This document shows positions 1-11,499 of a DNA stretch of 64,000 bases, one piece after another. Numbering within the stretch: position 1 is the stretch's first letter; each line of letters opens with the position of its first letter. A program made the position numbers and the translations under genes. Source of the DNA: Thalassospira sp. HJ (lineage in GTDB: Bacteria; Pseudomonadota; Alphaproteobacteria; Rhodospirillales; Thalassospiraceae); assembly GCF_000948415.1 (NCBI RefSeq), contig NZ_JYII01000021.1, forward strand, positions 186,001 to 250,000. The letters are read 5' to 3'. Under the pieces are notes generated by a model. That model was not told the DNA's origin. It saw nothing but the letters and a program-made list of their open reading frames with translations, and did no database searches.

Positions 1-116
1 AGCATATCCCGTGGCTGGGGGCCGCAATTGCGGTTCTGGCCCTGCTGTGCACGGTTTGGAGCCATCTTTTGGATCGCCGCGACGAGGTGTTTGCCGAAAG
101 CGGTGCCAGCGCCTGA
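1..116 (+). CDS. C-terminal end of a membrane protein, truncated by the window edge
   Basis: An open frame enters from the left edge and stops at TGA 114-116. The visible 37 residues hold one hydrophobic helix (around WLGAAIAVLALLCTVW) followed by a short charged tail, SHLLDRRDEVFAESGASA. This is what the last transmembrane segment of a multi-pass transporter such as an MFS permease would look like, but the family cannot be named from so little. The terminator hairpin at 138-175 directly follows, which supports this as a real gene end. Confidence 0.5.
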   Translation, partial: HIPWLGAAIAVLALLCTVWSHLLDRRDEVFAESGASA

Positions 117-137
117 GTTAGGGGCCTGATCAAAAAC

Positions 138-175
138 AAAACCCGTCAACCATGTGGCTGACGGGTTTTTCTTTT
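138..175 (+). terminator. Rho-independent terminator
   Basis: Arms ACCCGTCA (141-148) and TGACGGGT (159-166) pair perfectly, CCA/TGG closes the inner stem, and the hairpin is followed by TTTTTCTTTT. It ends the partial gene at 1-116. On the opposite strand A-rich sequence follows the stem, so it may also serve the convergent TauE gene. Confidence 0.8.
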
Positions 176-192
176 GTCCGCTGCAGACTTAA

Positions 193-996
193 CTAGCCAA
201 TCCAGTGGCGTACCTGGTCCCAGCTTTGGCTGATGGTCGTGCCGTACTGATCAATGATCAGCTTGATCGATATCGCAATCGAAGTCACGACAAGCAGCGG
301 CCGTACCAGACGCGCACCCACCTTCATCACCATATGCGATCCAATTTGCGCGCCAATCAGGGCACCCACGGCCATCGCACCACCAACAATCCAGACGACC
401 TCACCCCCGGCAATAAACATCACAAGGGATGCAAAGTTCGACGTGAAGTTAAGGATCTTCGTGTGGGCGGTTGCCTTGGTCATGTTGAAACCAAGCAGGG
501 CGACAAAGGCGATGGAAAAGAATGACCCGGTACCCGGCCCGAAAAAGCCGTCATAAAAACCAATGGCAAAGCCGGCGGTAAAGGCAAAGGTCGTCTTGCC
601 GATGATCTGATGCGCATCAATGTCGCCCACGCGTGGCGAAAACAGGAAATAAAGCGCAATCAAAATCAAAAGAGCCGGCAGGATGGTCATCAGAATGCCG
701 GGATCGAGCATCTGCACCAGAACCGTCCCGACCGCCGACCCGGCAAAGGTCAGAACAATCGCCAGCACCATATCGCGCGGATCAACATGCCCCTTGCGGA
801 TGAAATTAAGCGATGCGCTGAAACTGCCAAAGCTGCCCTGCAGCTTGTTGGTCGCCAATGCCTGGGCCGGGGTCACACCTGCCCACAGCAGGGCCGGAAT
901 GGTGATCAACCCGCCACCCCCGGCAATCGCATCGACAAAGCCGGCAAAGGTGGCAACCGCAAACAGGATCAGAAGAAGATCAAAACCAAATTCCAT
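193..996 (-). CDS. TauE/SafE family membrane permease (anion or sulfonate export type)
   Basis: A 267-residue hydrophobic protein with about eight membrane segments and the glycine-rich start typical of TauE/SafE (formerly DUF81) proteins: FAGFVDAIAGGGGLITIPALL near residues 17-37, with a second related half around GFYDGFFGPGTGSFF. The family moves sulfite, sulfoacetate or similar anions across the inner membrane, but the substrate here is unknown. The frame is open far upstream of 996; I chose ATG 994-996 because the protein homology starts there (MEFGFDLLL) and the upstream extension has no membrane character. It is convergent with the gene ending at 116 and divergent from mutM. Confidence 0.85.
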   Translation of the reverse strand: MEFGFDLLLILFAVATFAGFVDAIAGGGGLITIPALLWAGVTPAQALATNKLQGSFGSFSASLNFIRKGHVDPRDMVLAIVLTFAGSAVGTVLVQMLDPGILMTILPALLILIALYFLFSPRVGDIDAHQIIGKTTFAFTAGFAIGFYDGFFGPGTGSFFSIAFVALLGFNMTKATAHTKILNFTSNFASLVMFIAGGEVVWIVGGAMAVGALIGAQIGSHMVMKVGARLVRPLLVVTSIAISIKLIIDQYGTTISQSWDQVRHWIG

Positions 997-1170
997 CGGG
1001 GGGCTTTCACAAAGGGGCGCGACTGTATGGTGGGGGCGATACAGTCTGTCAAAACAGCGCACATCATATGGCTTTGCGCGTACGCGTCCAGTGGGATCGA
1101 TTTCAGTCGTTGAATTGCGCGCTAGCCGTAGTCTAAAAGTCACACAGCTTTGTTTATATGAGTTCCAGAC

Positions 1171-2010
1171 ATGCCCGAATTGCCTGAGGTCGAAACAGTC
1201 ACCCGTGGTCTGACACCCGTCATGGAAGGACAGGTTGTTGATCACGTCGTGCAGCGGCGCGCAAACCTGCGGTTTCCGTTTCCCGATGGCTTTGTCGATC
1301 GCATGGCAGGGCGCCGGATCAATCAGCTGACCCGGCGCGCGAAATACATCCTCGGCTATCTTGATGATGGTCAGGTGTTGCTGGTCCATCTTGGCATGTC
1401 GGGCCGCATGACAATCCACAATGATCCGGCTGTGGGTGTGCCCGAACCGGGCAAGCACGACCATGTCGATTTCGTCATGGCCGACGGGGCGGTGGTGCGG
1501 TTTAACGATCCAAGGCGCTTTGGCGTGATTACCCTGATCAACGGGGATGAGGTCGCAACCCACAAGATGCTGGCAGGTATCGGGCCAGAGCCACTTGGCA
1601 ATGCCTTTAACGCCACCGTGCTGGCGGCGGGCATCGCCAAACGCGCAAGCCCGATCAAGACCGTGCTGCTGGATCAGAAACTGGTCGCCGGTCTTGGCAA
1701 TATATATGTCTGCGAAGCGCTGTTTCGATCCGGCATTGCCCCGGACCGTCTGGCAAAGGATCTCAAACCCGGCGAGATCGAACGGCTTTACCGCGAAATC
1801 CGTCTTGTCCTTGAAGATGCAATTGCCGCTGGCGGCTCAAGCCTTAAGGACTATCGCCAGAGCGATGGCGAGCTTGGCTATTTCCAGCATAATTTCCGCG
1901 TCTATGGCCGCGAAGGCGAAACCTGCGTTGCCGACGGCTGTGACGCCACGATCGAACGCATCGTGCAGGCAGGGCGATCAACCTTCTTCTGTCCCAGCTG
2001 CCAGAAATAA
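1171..2010 (+). CDS. mutM: Formamidopyrimidine-DNA glycosylase (Fpg/MutM)
   Basis: A 279-residue base-excision repair enzyme that removes 8-oxoguanine and other oxidised purines and then cleaves the abasic site by beta/delta elimination. The catalytic start MPELPEVETV gives the Schiff-base proline (Pro2, after Met removal) and Glu3. LGMSGRM lies at 74-80 and a conserved lysine at 58. The C-terminal zinc finger has Cys252, Cys257, Cys274 and Cys277, with the DNA-binding segment between. Length and motifs are complete. The start is fixed by the requirement that proline follow the initiator methionine. It is the first gene of the conserved mutM - crotonase - rpsT - dnaA block. Confidence 0.97.
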   Translation: MPELPEVETVTRGLTPVMEGQVVDHVVQRRANLRFPFPDGFVDRMAGRRINQLTRRAKYILGYLDDGQVLLVHLGMSGRMTIHNDPAVGVPEPGKHDHVDFVMADGAVVRFNDPRRFGVITLINGDEVATHKMLAGIGPEPLGNAFNATVLAAGIAKRASPIKTVLLDQKLVAGLGNIYVCEALFRSGIAPDRLAKDLKPGEIERLYREIRLVLEDAIAAGGSSLKDYRQSDGELGYFQHNFRVYGREGETCVADGCDATIERIVQAGRSTFFCPSCQK

Positions 2011-2278
2011 GCTGCTTCATCAAACCGTCTTCGGATCGCCACACCATCTTTGCTGGCGGATGTGCCAGACTGCCGTAACGGCATTCTGATGGGGCGGCAT
2101 ATCACCAAGCCATGTCGGCATTCGGGTTTGGCAAAATCACTGACAGGTTCGGTTGCGGCGCGCGGGTAAAATCGGTAAAACAGTATCAAAATATGGTTTC
2201 AGCCGAATCGGTCCAATCACGCCACAGGAATCCGCACTGGAGTCCCACGGGCCGAACAGCGAATAAAGGATCACTTGC

Positions 2279-3055
2279 ATGTCTTATGAAAACATCATCG
2301 CCGAGAAAAAGGGCAATGTCGGCCTGATCACGCTTAACCGCCCCAAGGCGCTCAATGCGCTGTGTGATGCGCTGATCAAGGATATTGGTGCGGCACTTGA
2401 TGATTTCGAATCCGATGAAGACATCCGTGCGATTGTCATTACCGGGTCGGAACGGGCCTTTGCAGCCGGTGCCGACATCAAGGAAATGGCCGATTACGAC
2501 TATATGGGTGTCTACAAGAACGACTTCATCACCAAGGGCTGGACGCGCGTTGCTTCATGCCGCAAGCCGACCATTGCCGCAGTCGCCGGATTCGCGCTTG
2601 GCGGTGGCTGCGAAATGGCAATGATGTGCGACATCATGATTGCGGCTGATACCGCCAAGTTCGGTCAGCCGGAAATCACCATCGGCACCATCCCCGGTGC
2701 GGGCGGCACCCAGCGCCTGACGCGCGCAGTTGGCAAGTCCAAGGCGATGGAAATGTGCCTGACCGGACGCATGATGGATGCCGAAGAAGCCGAACGTGCC
2801 GGCCTGGTCGCGCGAATCGTTCCGGCCGACTCGCTTCTCGACGAAGCGCTGCAGCTGGCCGAAAAGATCGCCTCCTTCTCGGGCCCGGTTTCGATGAAGG
2901 TCAAGGAATCGGTCAACAAGGCCTATGAAATGACCCTGACCGAAGGCCTGATGTTCGAGCGTCGCGAATTCCATTCAACCTTCGCACTCGAAGATCGCGC
3001 CGAGGGCATGAAAGCCTTTAGCGAGAAGCGTAAGGCAGAGTTCAAGCACCGCTAA
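2279..3055 (+). CDS. Enoyl-CoA hydratase (crotonase family)
   Basis: A 258-residue cytoplasmic crotonase that hydrates trans-2-enoyl-CoA in fatty-acid beta-oxidation. The crotonase signature [10 protein letters not shown] lies at 19-28. The oxyanion hole is formed by AFAAGAD around 60-66 and GFALGGG around 104-110. The two catalytic glutamates are visible as Glu112 (in GCEMAM) and Glu132 (in QPEITIG). The protein is full length and closely resembles short-chain enoyl-CoA hydratases such as PaaF or FadB1 types; exact substrate chain length cannot be told. It lies between mutM and rpsT. A 275-bp structured repeat sits in its 3' spacer. Confidence 0.93.
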   Translation: MSYENIIAEKKGNVGLITLNRPKALNALCDALIKDIGAALDDFESDEDIRAIVITGSERAFAAGADIKEMADYDYMGVYKNDFITKGWTRVASCRKPTIAAVAGFALGGGCEMAMMCDIMIAADTAKFGQPEITIGTIPGAGGTQRLTRAVGKSKAMEMCLTGRMMDAEEAERAGLVARIVPADSLLDEALQLAEKIASFSGPVSMKVKESVNKAYEMTLTEGLMFERREFHSTFALEDRAEGMKAFSEKRKAEFKHR

Positions 3056-3145
3056 TTGCGCGGTGCTGACATCAACTTTACCTCTGATTCCCCGGCTGCA
3101 TATCTGCTTTGCAGCTTAAAAGAGTCCAAAGCCGCAGAAATTGAG

Positions 3146-3420
3146 GCGTGAGGGTCAGGGCCTACTAATTTAATTGTAGTGGCAGTCGTTATATTTGCCG
3201 AATCCAAGGAAAAACCCGCAGATCGGGTCGGCATCCCGAGCAAGGGATTTGACGCAGGAGGTGGCAAATATAACGACTGTCCTTCGGATCAATCGGATTT
3301 GCACGGGCAACTTTGTCGCAAACCCTTGAAAGATGTATATCTTCCTGCGGGTTGGCTTCGCGTATCCGCACAAATCCGGTTGACCACTGCAACTAAATTA
3401 GTAGGCCCTGACCCTGACGC
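3146..3420 (+). repeat. Nested-stem intergenic element, copy A (family of three in this window)
   Basis: The outer arms 3146-3182 and 3384-3420 are complementary over 37 positions with three mismatches. Inside is a second stem, CAGTCGTTATATTTGCC (3183-3199) paired perfectly with 3263-3279. It encloses a linker AAGGAAAA, a small hairpin CGGG/CCCG and the motif CAAGGGATTTGACGC. A third stem CGGATTTG (3294-3301) pairs with CAAATCCG (3371-3378). It is capped by AACCC/GGGTT (3321-3325, 3349-3353) and AAGAT/ATCTT (3330-3334, 3339-3343). The same order of stems and linkers occurs at 35019-35287 (reverse) and 44782-45052, with different but still complementary arms. Confidence 0.9.
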
Positions 3421-3506
3421 TGTATCGGGGGTTGACGAGGGTTTCGGACAGAGCTATAAGCCGCGCTCCGAATTACGTAACATTTGTTTGAAGAGACAGG
3501 TTCGCA

Positions 3507-3767
3507 ATGGCTCACCATAAATCGGCCAAGAAGCGCATTCGCCGCAACGCCGCACGTGCAGAAGTAAACGGTGCACGTATCGGTCGCATTCGTACCTTCG
3601 TTAAGAAGGTCGAGGCTGCGCTGAACACTGGCGATAAAGATGCTGCTCTGGCTGCGATGAAAATCGCTGAGCCGGAAATGGCGCGTGGCGCACAGCTTGG
3701 TGTTCTGCACAAGAACACCGTTGCTCGCAAGGTTTCGCGCCTTACCGCGCGTATCAAAGCGCTTTAA
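3507..3767 (+). CDS. rpsT: 30S ribosomal protein S20
   Basis: An 86-residue basic protein that binds 16S rRNA early in small-subunit assembly. It has the family start [16 protein letters not shown], a lysine/arginine-rich first helix, and the conserved C-terminal block [22 protein letters not shown]. Length is normal. A GAGACAGG ribosome-binding stretch precedes the ATG. It is followed by a strong terminator at 3794-3820. The promoter must lie between repeat copy A and the gene, or within the repeat. Confidence 0.98.
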   Translation: MAHHKSAKKRIRRNAARAEVNGARIGRIRTFVKKVEAALNTGDKDAALAAMKIAEPEMARGAQLGVLHKNTVARKVSRLTARIKAL

Positions 3768-3793
3768 TTTATCCCTTACGGGATGGCGAGTCG

Positions 3794-3822
3794 AAGGCCG
3801 CACCTCTGGTGCGGCCTTTTCG
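3794..3822 (+). terminator. Rho-independent terminator after rpsT
   Basis: AAGGCCGCACC (3794-3804) and GGTGCGGCCTT (3808-3818) form a perfect 11-bp stem with a TCT loop, followed by a T run. It separates rpsT transcription from the dnaA promoter region. Confidence 0.9.
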
Positions 3823-4159
3823 CTGCCCGGATTTCGCAGAATCACCTTTTGTTCCTTGGTTGCGCGGGTGCAAGAAACCGCAGAAAACAAGGGACGTTTT
3901 GGTTGCGAAATCCTTTTAACGTTCTGTTAAAGATCGCCTTGCCTGATGTGGGTCACATCAGTACAGTGTTGGGACTTTGCAGGTCGCGCAAAGCGACTGG
4001 CAACGAAGAACCAAAAAAACAAAAGGCGCGAGTACACTTCCCTGATTTTGTGGAAGGCCAGCGTGTTGATCACCGCGGTGATGAACGCGACGCACTATCG
4101 TTTTGTCTTTTGCGGTCTTTGTGATGGTAAAATAGGGATATTCGGGGAAAGGTTTAACA
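3823..4159 (+). promoter_or_regulatory. dnaA upstream control region with CtrA-type box and palindromes
   Basis: There is no gene here. Three features stand out. TTAA-N7-TTAA occurs at 3916-3930, the consensus of the cell-cycle regulator CtrA. An 8-bp inverted repeat CTGATGTG-GGT-CACATCAG lies at 3943-3961. A perfect 14-bp palindrome ATCACCGCGGTGAT lies at 4069-4082. Good DnaA boxes (TTATCCACA) were not seen, so I do not call this an origin. Promoter elements for dnaA should lie in this stretch but cannot be placed firmly. Confidence 0.55.
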
Positions 4160-5713
4160 GTGCAGCACGCCGTGAGGGACACACAATCGGCACTTGGGCA
4201 ATCCAGCGGGGGGATTGCGGGTGACCAGCACGCAGCACTTGACGATCATGCAGTTGCAACCTGGCAGGTAGTACGCGAAAAGCTGCGCGCTGAATTTGGC
4301 GCAACAGCCTATCGCTACTGGCTTGAGCCGGTTGCCTTGATCGCCGTTGAGGCCGGTGTGGCGCGTTTGGGCGCGCCGACCCGTGCCATGCGCGACTGGG
4401 TGACTCAGCACTATCTCGACCGTATCCAGAAATTCTGGCACGCCGAAGATTCCGATGTCCATTTCGTTGAAATCAACATCGTATCTGGCGCCAATGGTAG
4501 CACCCAGGGTGCATCAAAGAGTGCATCAAACGGCGCGTCTTCCCCAGCCCCGGCATCCAATGCTGCGCCGGCCGCCCGCTCCAAATCATCGCGTGGTTCT
4601 GAGTCTCAGGACACCAGCGTTGTCGCTGATGCGCCGTGCCAGCCGACGGCAGCTGGTCGCACCGCGATTGCCAGCATGTCTGATGATGGCATCTCGGCTG
4701 CCCTTGATCCGCGCTACACCTTTGACAATTTCGTGCTGGGCAAACCGAACGAGTTTGCCTATGCCGCCGCCCGCCGTCTGGCAGAGGCCGAATCGGTACC
4801 GTTCAACCCGCTGTTCCTTTATGGCGGGGTTGGTCTTGGTAAAACCCACCTGATGCATGCGATTGCCTGGCATATCCGCCGCACGCAGCCGCACCGCACG
4901 GTGATCTACCTTTCGGCCGAGAAATTCATGTACCGCTTCATTCGCGCACTGCGTGACAAGAACACGGTCGATTTCAAGGATCAGTTCCGTTCGGTCGATG
5001 TGCTGATGGTCGATGATGTCCAGTTCATCTCGGGCAAGGATTCGACCCAGGAAGAATTCTTCCACACCTTCAATGCACTGGTTGATCAGGGCCGACAGAT
5101 CATTGTTTCGGCCGACAAGTCGCCATCCGATCTTGAAGATATCGAGGAACGCCTGCGTTCGCGTCTGGGATCCGGCCTTGTTGCCGACATCCACGCAACC
5201 ACCTACGAGCTGCGTCTGGGCATCCTTGAAGCCAAGGCGGAACGTCAGGGTGTCGAACTGCCCCAGCGGGTCATGGAATTCCTTGCCCACAAGATCACCG
5301 CCAACGTGCGTGAGCTTGAAGGTGCGCTAAACCGCGTGATTGCCCATTCCCAGCTGGTCGGGCGCGAGATCGGGCTTGAGATGGTTCAGGACGTCCTGCA
5401 TGACGTTCTGCGTGCGTCCGAGCGCCGGGTTTCGATCGAGGAAATCCAGAAACGCGTGGCAGAGCATTTCAACATCAAGGTTTCCGACATGCATTCGGCC
5501 CGTCGCGCGCGTGCGGTGGCCCGTCCGCGTCAGGTGGCGATGTATCTCTCCAAGCAACTCACTACGCACTCCCTGCCGGAAATCGGTCGCAAGTTCGGCG
5601 GGCGCGATCACACCACGGTCATGCATGCCGTGCGCAAGATCGAAGAACTGCACGGAACCGATCCGTCGCTGTGCGAAGATATCGATCTTCTGCGTCGGAT
5701 GCTTGAAAGCTGA
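4160..5713 (+). CDS. dnaA: Chromosomal replication initiator protein DnaA
   Basis: A 517-residue AAA+ ATPase that binds DnaA boxes at oriC, melts the origin and recruits the helicase. Domain I spans about 32-105. A low-complexity Ala/Ser-rich linker covers 110-175. The AAA+ domain has Walker A GGVGLGKT at 222-229 and Walker B VLMVDD at 281-286. The C-terminal helix-turn-helix carries the DnaA signature GGRDHTTVMHAVRKI at 480-494. The start is GTG 4160, placed 7 nt after the strong site GGGGAAAGG; there is no better ATG. A terminator follows at 5756-5788, so dnaN has its own promoter. Confidence 0.98.
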   Translation: MQHAVRDTQSALGQSSGGIAGDQHAALDDHAVATWQVVREKLRAEFGATAYRYWLEPVALIAVEAGVARLGAPTRAMRDWVTQHYLDRIQKFWHAEDSDVHFVEINIVSGANGSTQGASKSASNGASSPAPASNAAPAARSKSSRGSESQDTSVVADAPCQPTAAGRTAIASMSDDGISAALDPRYTFDNFVLGKPNEFAYAAARRLAEAESVPFNPLFLYGGVGLGKTHLMHAIAWHIRRTQPHRTVIYLSAEKFMYRFIRALRDKNTVDFKDQFRSVDVLMVDDVQFISGKDSTQEEFFHTFNALVDQGRQIIVSADKSPSDLEDIEERLRSRLGSGLVADIHATTYELRLGILEAKAERQGVELPQRVMEFLAHKITANVRELEGALNRVIAHSQLVGREIGLEMVQDVLHDVLRASERRVSIEEIQKRVAEHFNIKVSDMHSARRARAVARPRQVAMYLSKQLTTHSLPEIGRKFGGRDHTTVMHAVRKIEELHGTDPSLCEDIDLLRRMLES

Positions 5714-5751
5714 TCGGGGTTTCCCGGGCCACAAAATCGATGTGAATTTTG

Positions 5752-5790
5752 ATGAAATCCGCCGGAATTTTCGGCGGATTTTGTTTTTGA
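5752..5790 (+). terminator. Rho-independent terminator after dnaA
   Basis: AATCCGCCG (5756-5764) pairs with CGGCGGATT (5772-5780) around a 7-nt loop, then TTGTTTTT. This separates dnaA from dnaN transcription. Confidence 0.85.
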
Positions 5791-6043
5791 ATCGGGTGGT
5801 TTTTATACCTGATTTTACTCATCAAAACTGCGAGTCGGGCGGTTTGCGCCGCTTTGCGCGTTTCGGGCGTATTTTTGTCCGCCGACTCCTTTTATTTGCT
5901 TGGGTTTAAGCCGTAAAAATCCTTCGATTTCCGGGCTGGCATGTTATAATGCGCGTTCCGCACCCGAAAGGGTGTGGGTCAGGTGGGAAAACTGATTAAA
6001 AATCAATTTGTTAAACAAATACTGACAGACGGATAGGACGGGC
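5791..6043 (+). promoter_or_regulatory. dnaN promoter spacer
   Basis: The dnaA-dnaN spacer is 330 bp and holds no gene. After the dnaA terminator it becomes AT-rich. A 7-bp inverted repeat with a one-base centre, ATTTGTTAAACAAAT, lies at 6006-6020, only 23 nt before the dnaN start, and could be an operator or a leader hairpin. The dnaN ribosome-binding site is AGGACGG just before ATG 6044. No DnaA box was recognised. Confidence 0.45.
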
Positions 6044-7162
6044 ATGAAGCTGACCATCGAACGCGCGGCGCTATTGAAATCGCTGACCCATGTTCAAAGC
6101 GTTGTTGAACGACGTAACACCATTCCGATTCTGTCCAATATTTTGCTCCGGGCAGAGAATGATCGTCTCTCGCTGACCGCGACGGATATGGACCTCGAAG
6201 TCATCGAAACCACGACGGCTGAGGTATCTGAACCGGGTGCGACCACGACCCCTGCCCATACCCTCTATGAAATCGTTCGCAAACTGCCGGAAGGCTCCCA
6301 GGTGCAGATCGCGCTTGAGCCGGGCGCAGGCCGCCTGACGCTCTCTGCTGGTCGTTCGAAGTTTAACCTGGCGGTTCTGCCGGTTGATGATTTTCCGGTC
6401 ATGTCCGGTGGCGACCTTCCGGTCAGCTTCGGTCTGGCTGCGGCTGAGCTGCGCGGTTTGATTGACCGAGCCGAGTTCGCCATTTCGACCGAAGAAACCC
6501 GTTATTACCTCAACGGTATTTACTTCCACGCAACTGATGCCGAAGGCACCAAGATCCTGCGCGCAGTTGCAACCGACGGTCACCGTCTGGCACGCGTCGA
6601 AGCGCCGCTGCCCGATGGTGCGGAAAACATGCCGGGCGTCATCGTTCCACGCAAAACCGTGGGTGAGCTCCGCAAGCTGATCGAGGAAACCGGCGAAGCG
6701 GTCGATATCGCGCTGTCGGACACCAAAATCCGCTTTGGCTTTGGCGATGCGGTTCTGACCTCCAAGCTGATTGACGGCACCTTCCCGGATTACGAACGCG
6801 TCATTCCGTCGGGCAACGACAAGACCCTTGATATCGAATGCAAGGCGTTCGCCGATGCGGTTGACCGTGTTTCGGCGATCTCGATTGAAAAGTCCCGCGC
6901 GGTGAAAGTGGTTCTGTCGGGCACGACCCTGACCCTTTCGGCCTCAAGCCCCGAACACGGTACCGCGTCCGAGGAACTTGAAATCAACTACGATGCCGAG
7001 GATATCGAAATCGGCTTTAACTCGCGCTATCTGCTCGACATCGCCAAACAGGTTAAGGGCGATACGCTTAACCTTCTGATGTCGGACGGCTCTAGCCCGA
7101 CCATCCTGCGTGACACCGACGACCTTTCGGCATTGTACGTTCTGATGCCGATGCGTGTGTGA
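6044..7162 (+). CDS. dnaN: DNA polymerase III beta sliding clamp
   Basis: A 372-residue clamp that dimerises into a ring around DNA and tethers polymerase III and repair proteins. Three repeated clamp domains are evident by length and sequence. Domain I starts MKLTIERAALLKSLTHVQSVVERRNTIPIL, and domain III ends with the family tail ALYVLMPMRV, which forms part of the client-binding pocket. The length is standard. It lies between dnaA and recF in the canonical order, followed after about 60 bp by recF, probably in one transcript with it. Confidence 0.98.
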   Translation: MKLTIERAALLKSLTHVQSVVERRNTIPILSNILLRAENDRLSLTATDMDLEVIETTTAEVSEPGATTTPAHTLYEIVRKLPEGSQVQIALEPGAGRLTLSAGRSKFNLAVLPVDDFPVMSGGDLPVSFGLAAAELRGLIDRAEFAISTEETRYYLNGIYFHATDAEGTKILRAVATDGHRLARVEAPLPDGAENMPGVIVPRKTVGELRKLIEETGEAVDIALSDTKIRFGFGDAVLTSKLIDGTFPDYERVIPSGNDKTLDIECKAFADAVDRVSAISIEKSRAVKVVLSGTTLTLSASSPEHGTASEELEINYDAEDIEIGFNSRYLLDIAKQVKGDTLNLLMSDGSSPTILRDTDDLSALYVLMPMRV

Positions 7163-7225
7163 CGGTAGCACGATCAAGCTGTGGCTGCTCTTGCCAATAA
7201 CCTCATGCCAAAAGACGGGGCGTCG

Positions 7226-10862
<3,637 letters not shown>

Positions 10863-10959
10863 TTTGCTGGCGATAGTGTGAATTGACTCATAAAACTGGA
10901 AACGCGACGCATAAATCTAGAATCTGTGACGCGCTGACAATAGTTGTAACCTGCTTTCC

Positions 10960-10984
10960 AAAGCCCGCGTGTGTCGCGGGCTTT
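10960..10984 (+). terminator. Hairpin after gyrB, probable terminator
   Basis: AAAGCCCGCG (10960-10969) pairs perfectly with CGCGGGCTTT (10975-10984). The 3' side has no long T run beyond the stem's own CTTT, so termination may be partial. Confidence 0.65.
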
Positions 10985-11385
10985 GGTGTGTTCAGTTGAA
11001 ACTTGCTGTGTGTTGACAGGGTCGCACAATGAATTAATTGCCTGAACCGATGATACAGGTATCACATGATACCAGACAAATGTATGGATGTGATCGATCC
11101 GACATGCGCCATACACCCGGGGTGGATAACGTGGAAATTTGCAACCAGTGGCAAATTGCATATGAAAATGTGAGCTAGACACGTATATGCAACCTCTGCG
11201 CAATGTACGTGCAGCTTTCGGTCAAGATTTACGCGCAAAAAAGTGAGGCGTTTTGCGTGCGCATTCCGTGAATGCATTTACATTCACAAAATCGTGCGTC
11301 TTTTAGAACGTAAAAAGTTATTGCTTCAGTACAAATTTTATTTGTATAACACGTTTACAAAGGTGGGGAGAAAACCACCTTTTAA
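10985..11385. promoter_or_regulatory. Palindrome-rich AT-rich spacer between gyrB and the accessory island
   Basis: No gene is supported. A chained palindrome at 11051-11073 reads TGATAC-AG-GTATCA-CA-TGATACC, three alternating half-sites of one motif. A near-consensus DnaA box, GTGGATAAC, lies at about 11122-11130. AATTTGC (11136-11142) and GCAAATT (11151-11157) form another inverted repeat. TTGACA at about 11014 is a plausible -35 element. The stretch ends in a hairpin, AAAGGTGG/CCACCTTT (about 11359-11382), followed by TTTT-like sequence. Base composition drops clearly relative to gyrB. Confidence 0.5.
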
Positions 11386-11391
11386 AAAGAT

Positions 11392-11464
11392 AGCCCCCTT
11401 GGCCGTCCGTAGCCTCCGCGCAAGCGGTTTGATAGCAGGCTACCGACCCCAAGGGGTTTTTTTT
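11392..11464 (+). ncRNA. Compact structured RNA ending in an intrinsic terminator
   Basis: Three coaxial stems can be drawn. CCCCTTGG (11395-11402) pairs with CCAAGGGG (11449-11456). GTAGCCT (11409-11415) pairs with AGGCTAC (11437-11443). CCGC (11416-11419) and GCGG (11424-11427) are capped by a GCAA GNRA tetraloop. A run of eight T follows the closing stem. The fold is too elaborate for a plain terminator and sits 36 nt upstream of the NYN-domain gene. It could be the 3' part of a small RNA, an attenuator of that gene, or an RNA partner of the nuclease. I do not recognise it as a named family. Confidence 0.5.
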
Positions 11465-11499
11465 GCTTGTTTGCAAAATAATGCTGCAGGGGAGGGATT

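Noticed and set aside
3170-3373. Small protein-like frames in repeat copies A and B sharing RKIYIFQ-x-FATK
   Set aside because: The shared peptide follows from DNA homology of the repeat. Copy C does not encode it, the frames start inside stems without ribosome sites, and the conserved feature is pairing, not codons.
3823-6043. Chromosomal origin (oriC) next to dnaA
   Set aside because: AT-rich stretches and palindromes are present, but no cluster of DnaA boxes was found in either dnaA-flanking spacer. GC skew cannot be computed here.
11395-11456. tRNA-like cloverleaf
   Set aside because: There are three stacked stems with one GNRA hairpin, no anticodon or T arm, and the structure ends in a terminator T run.
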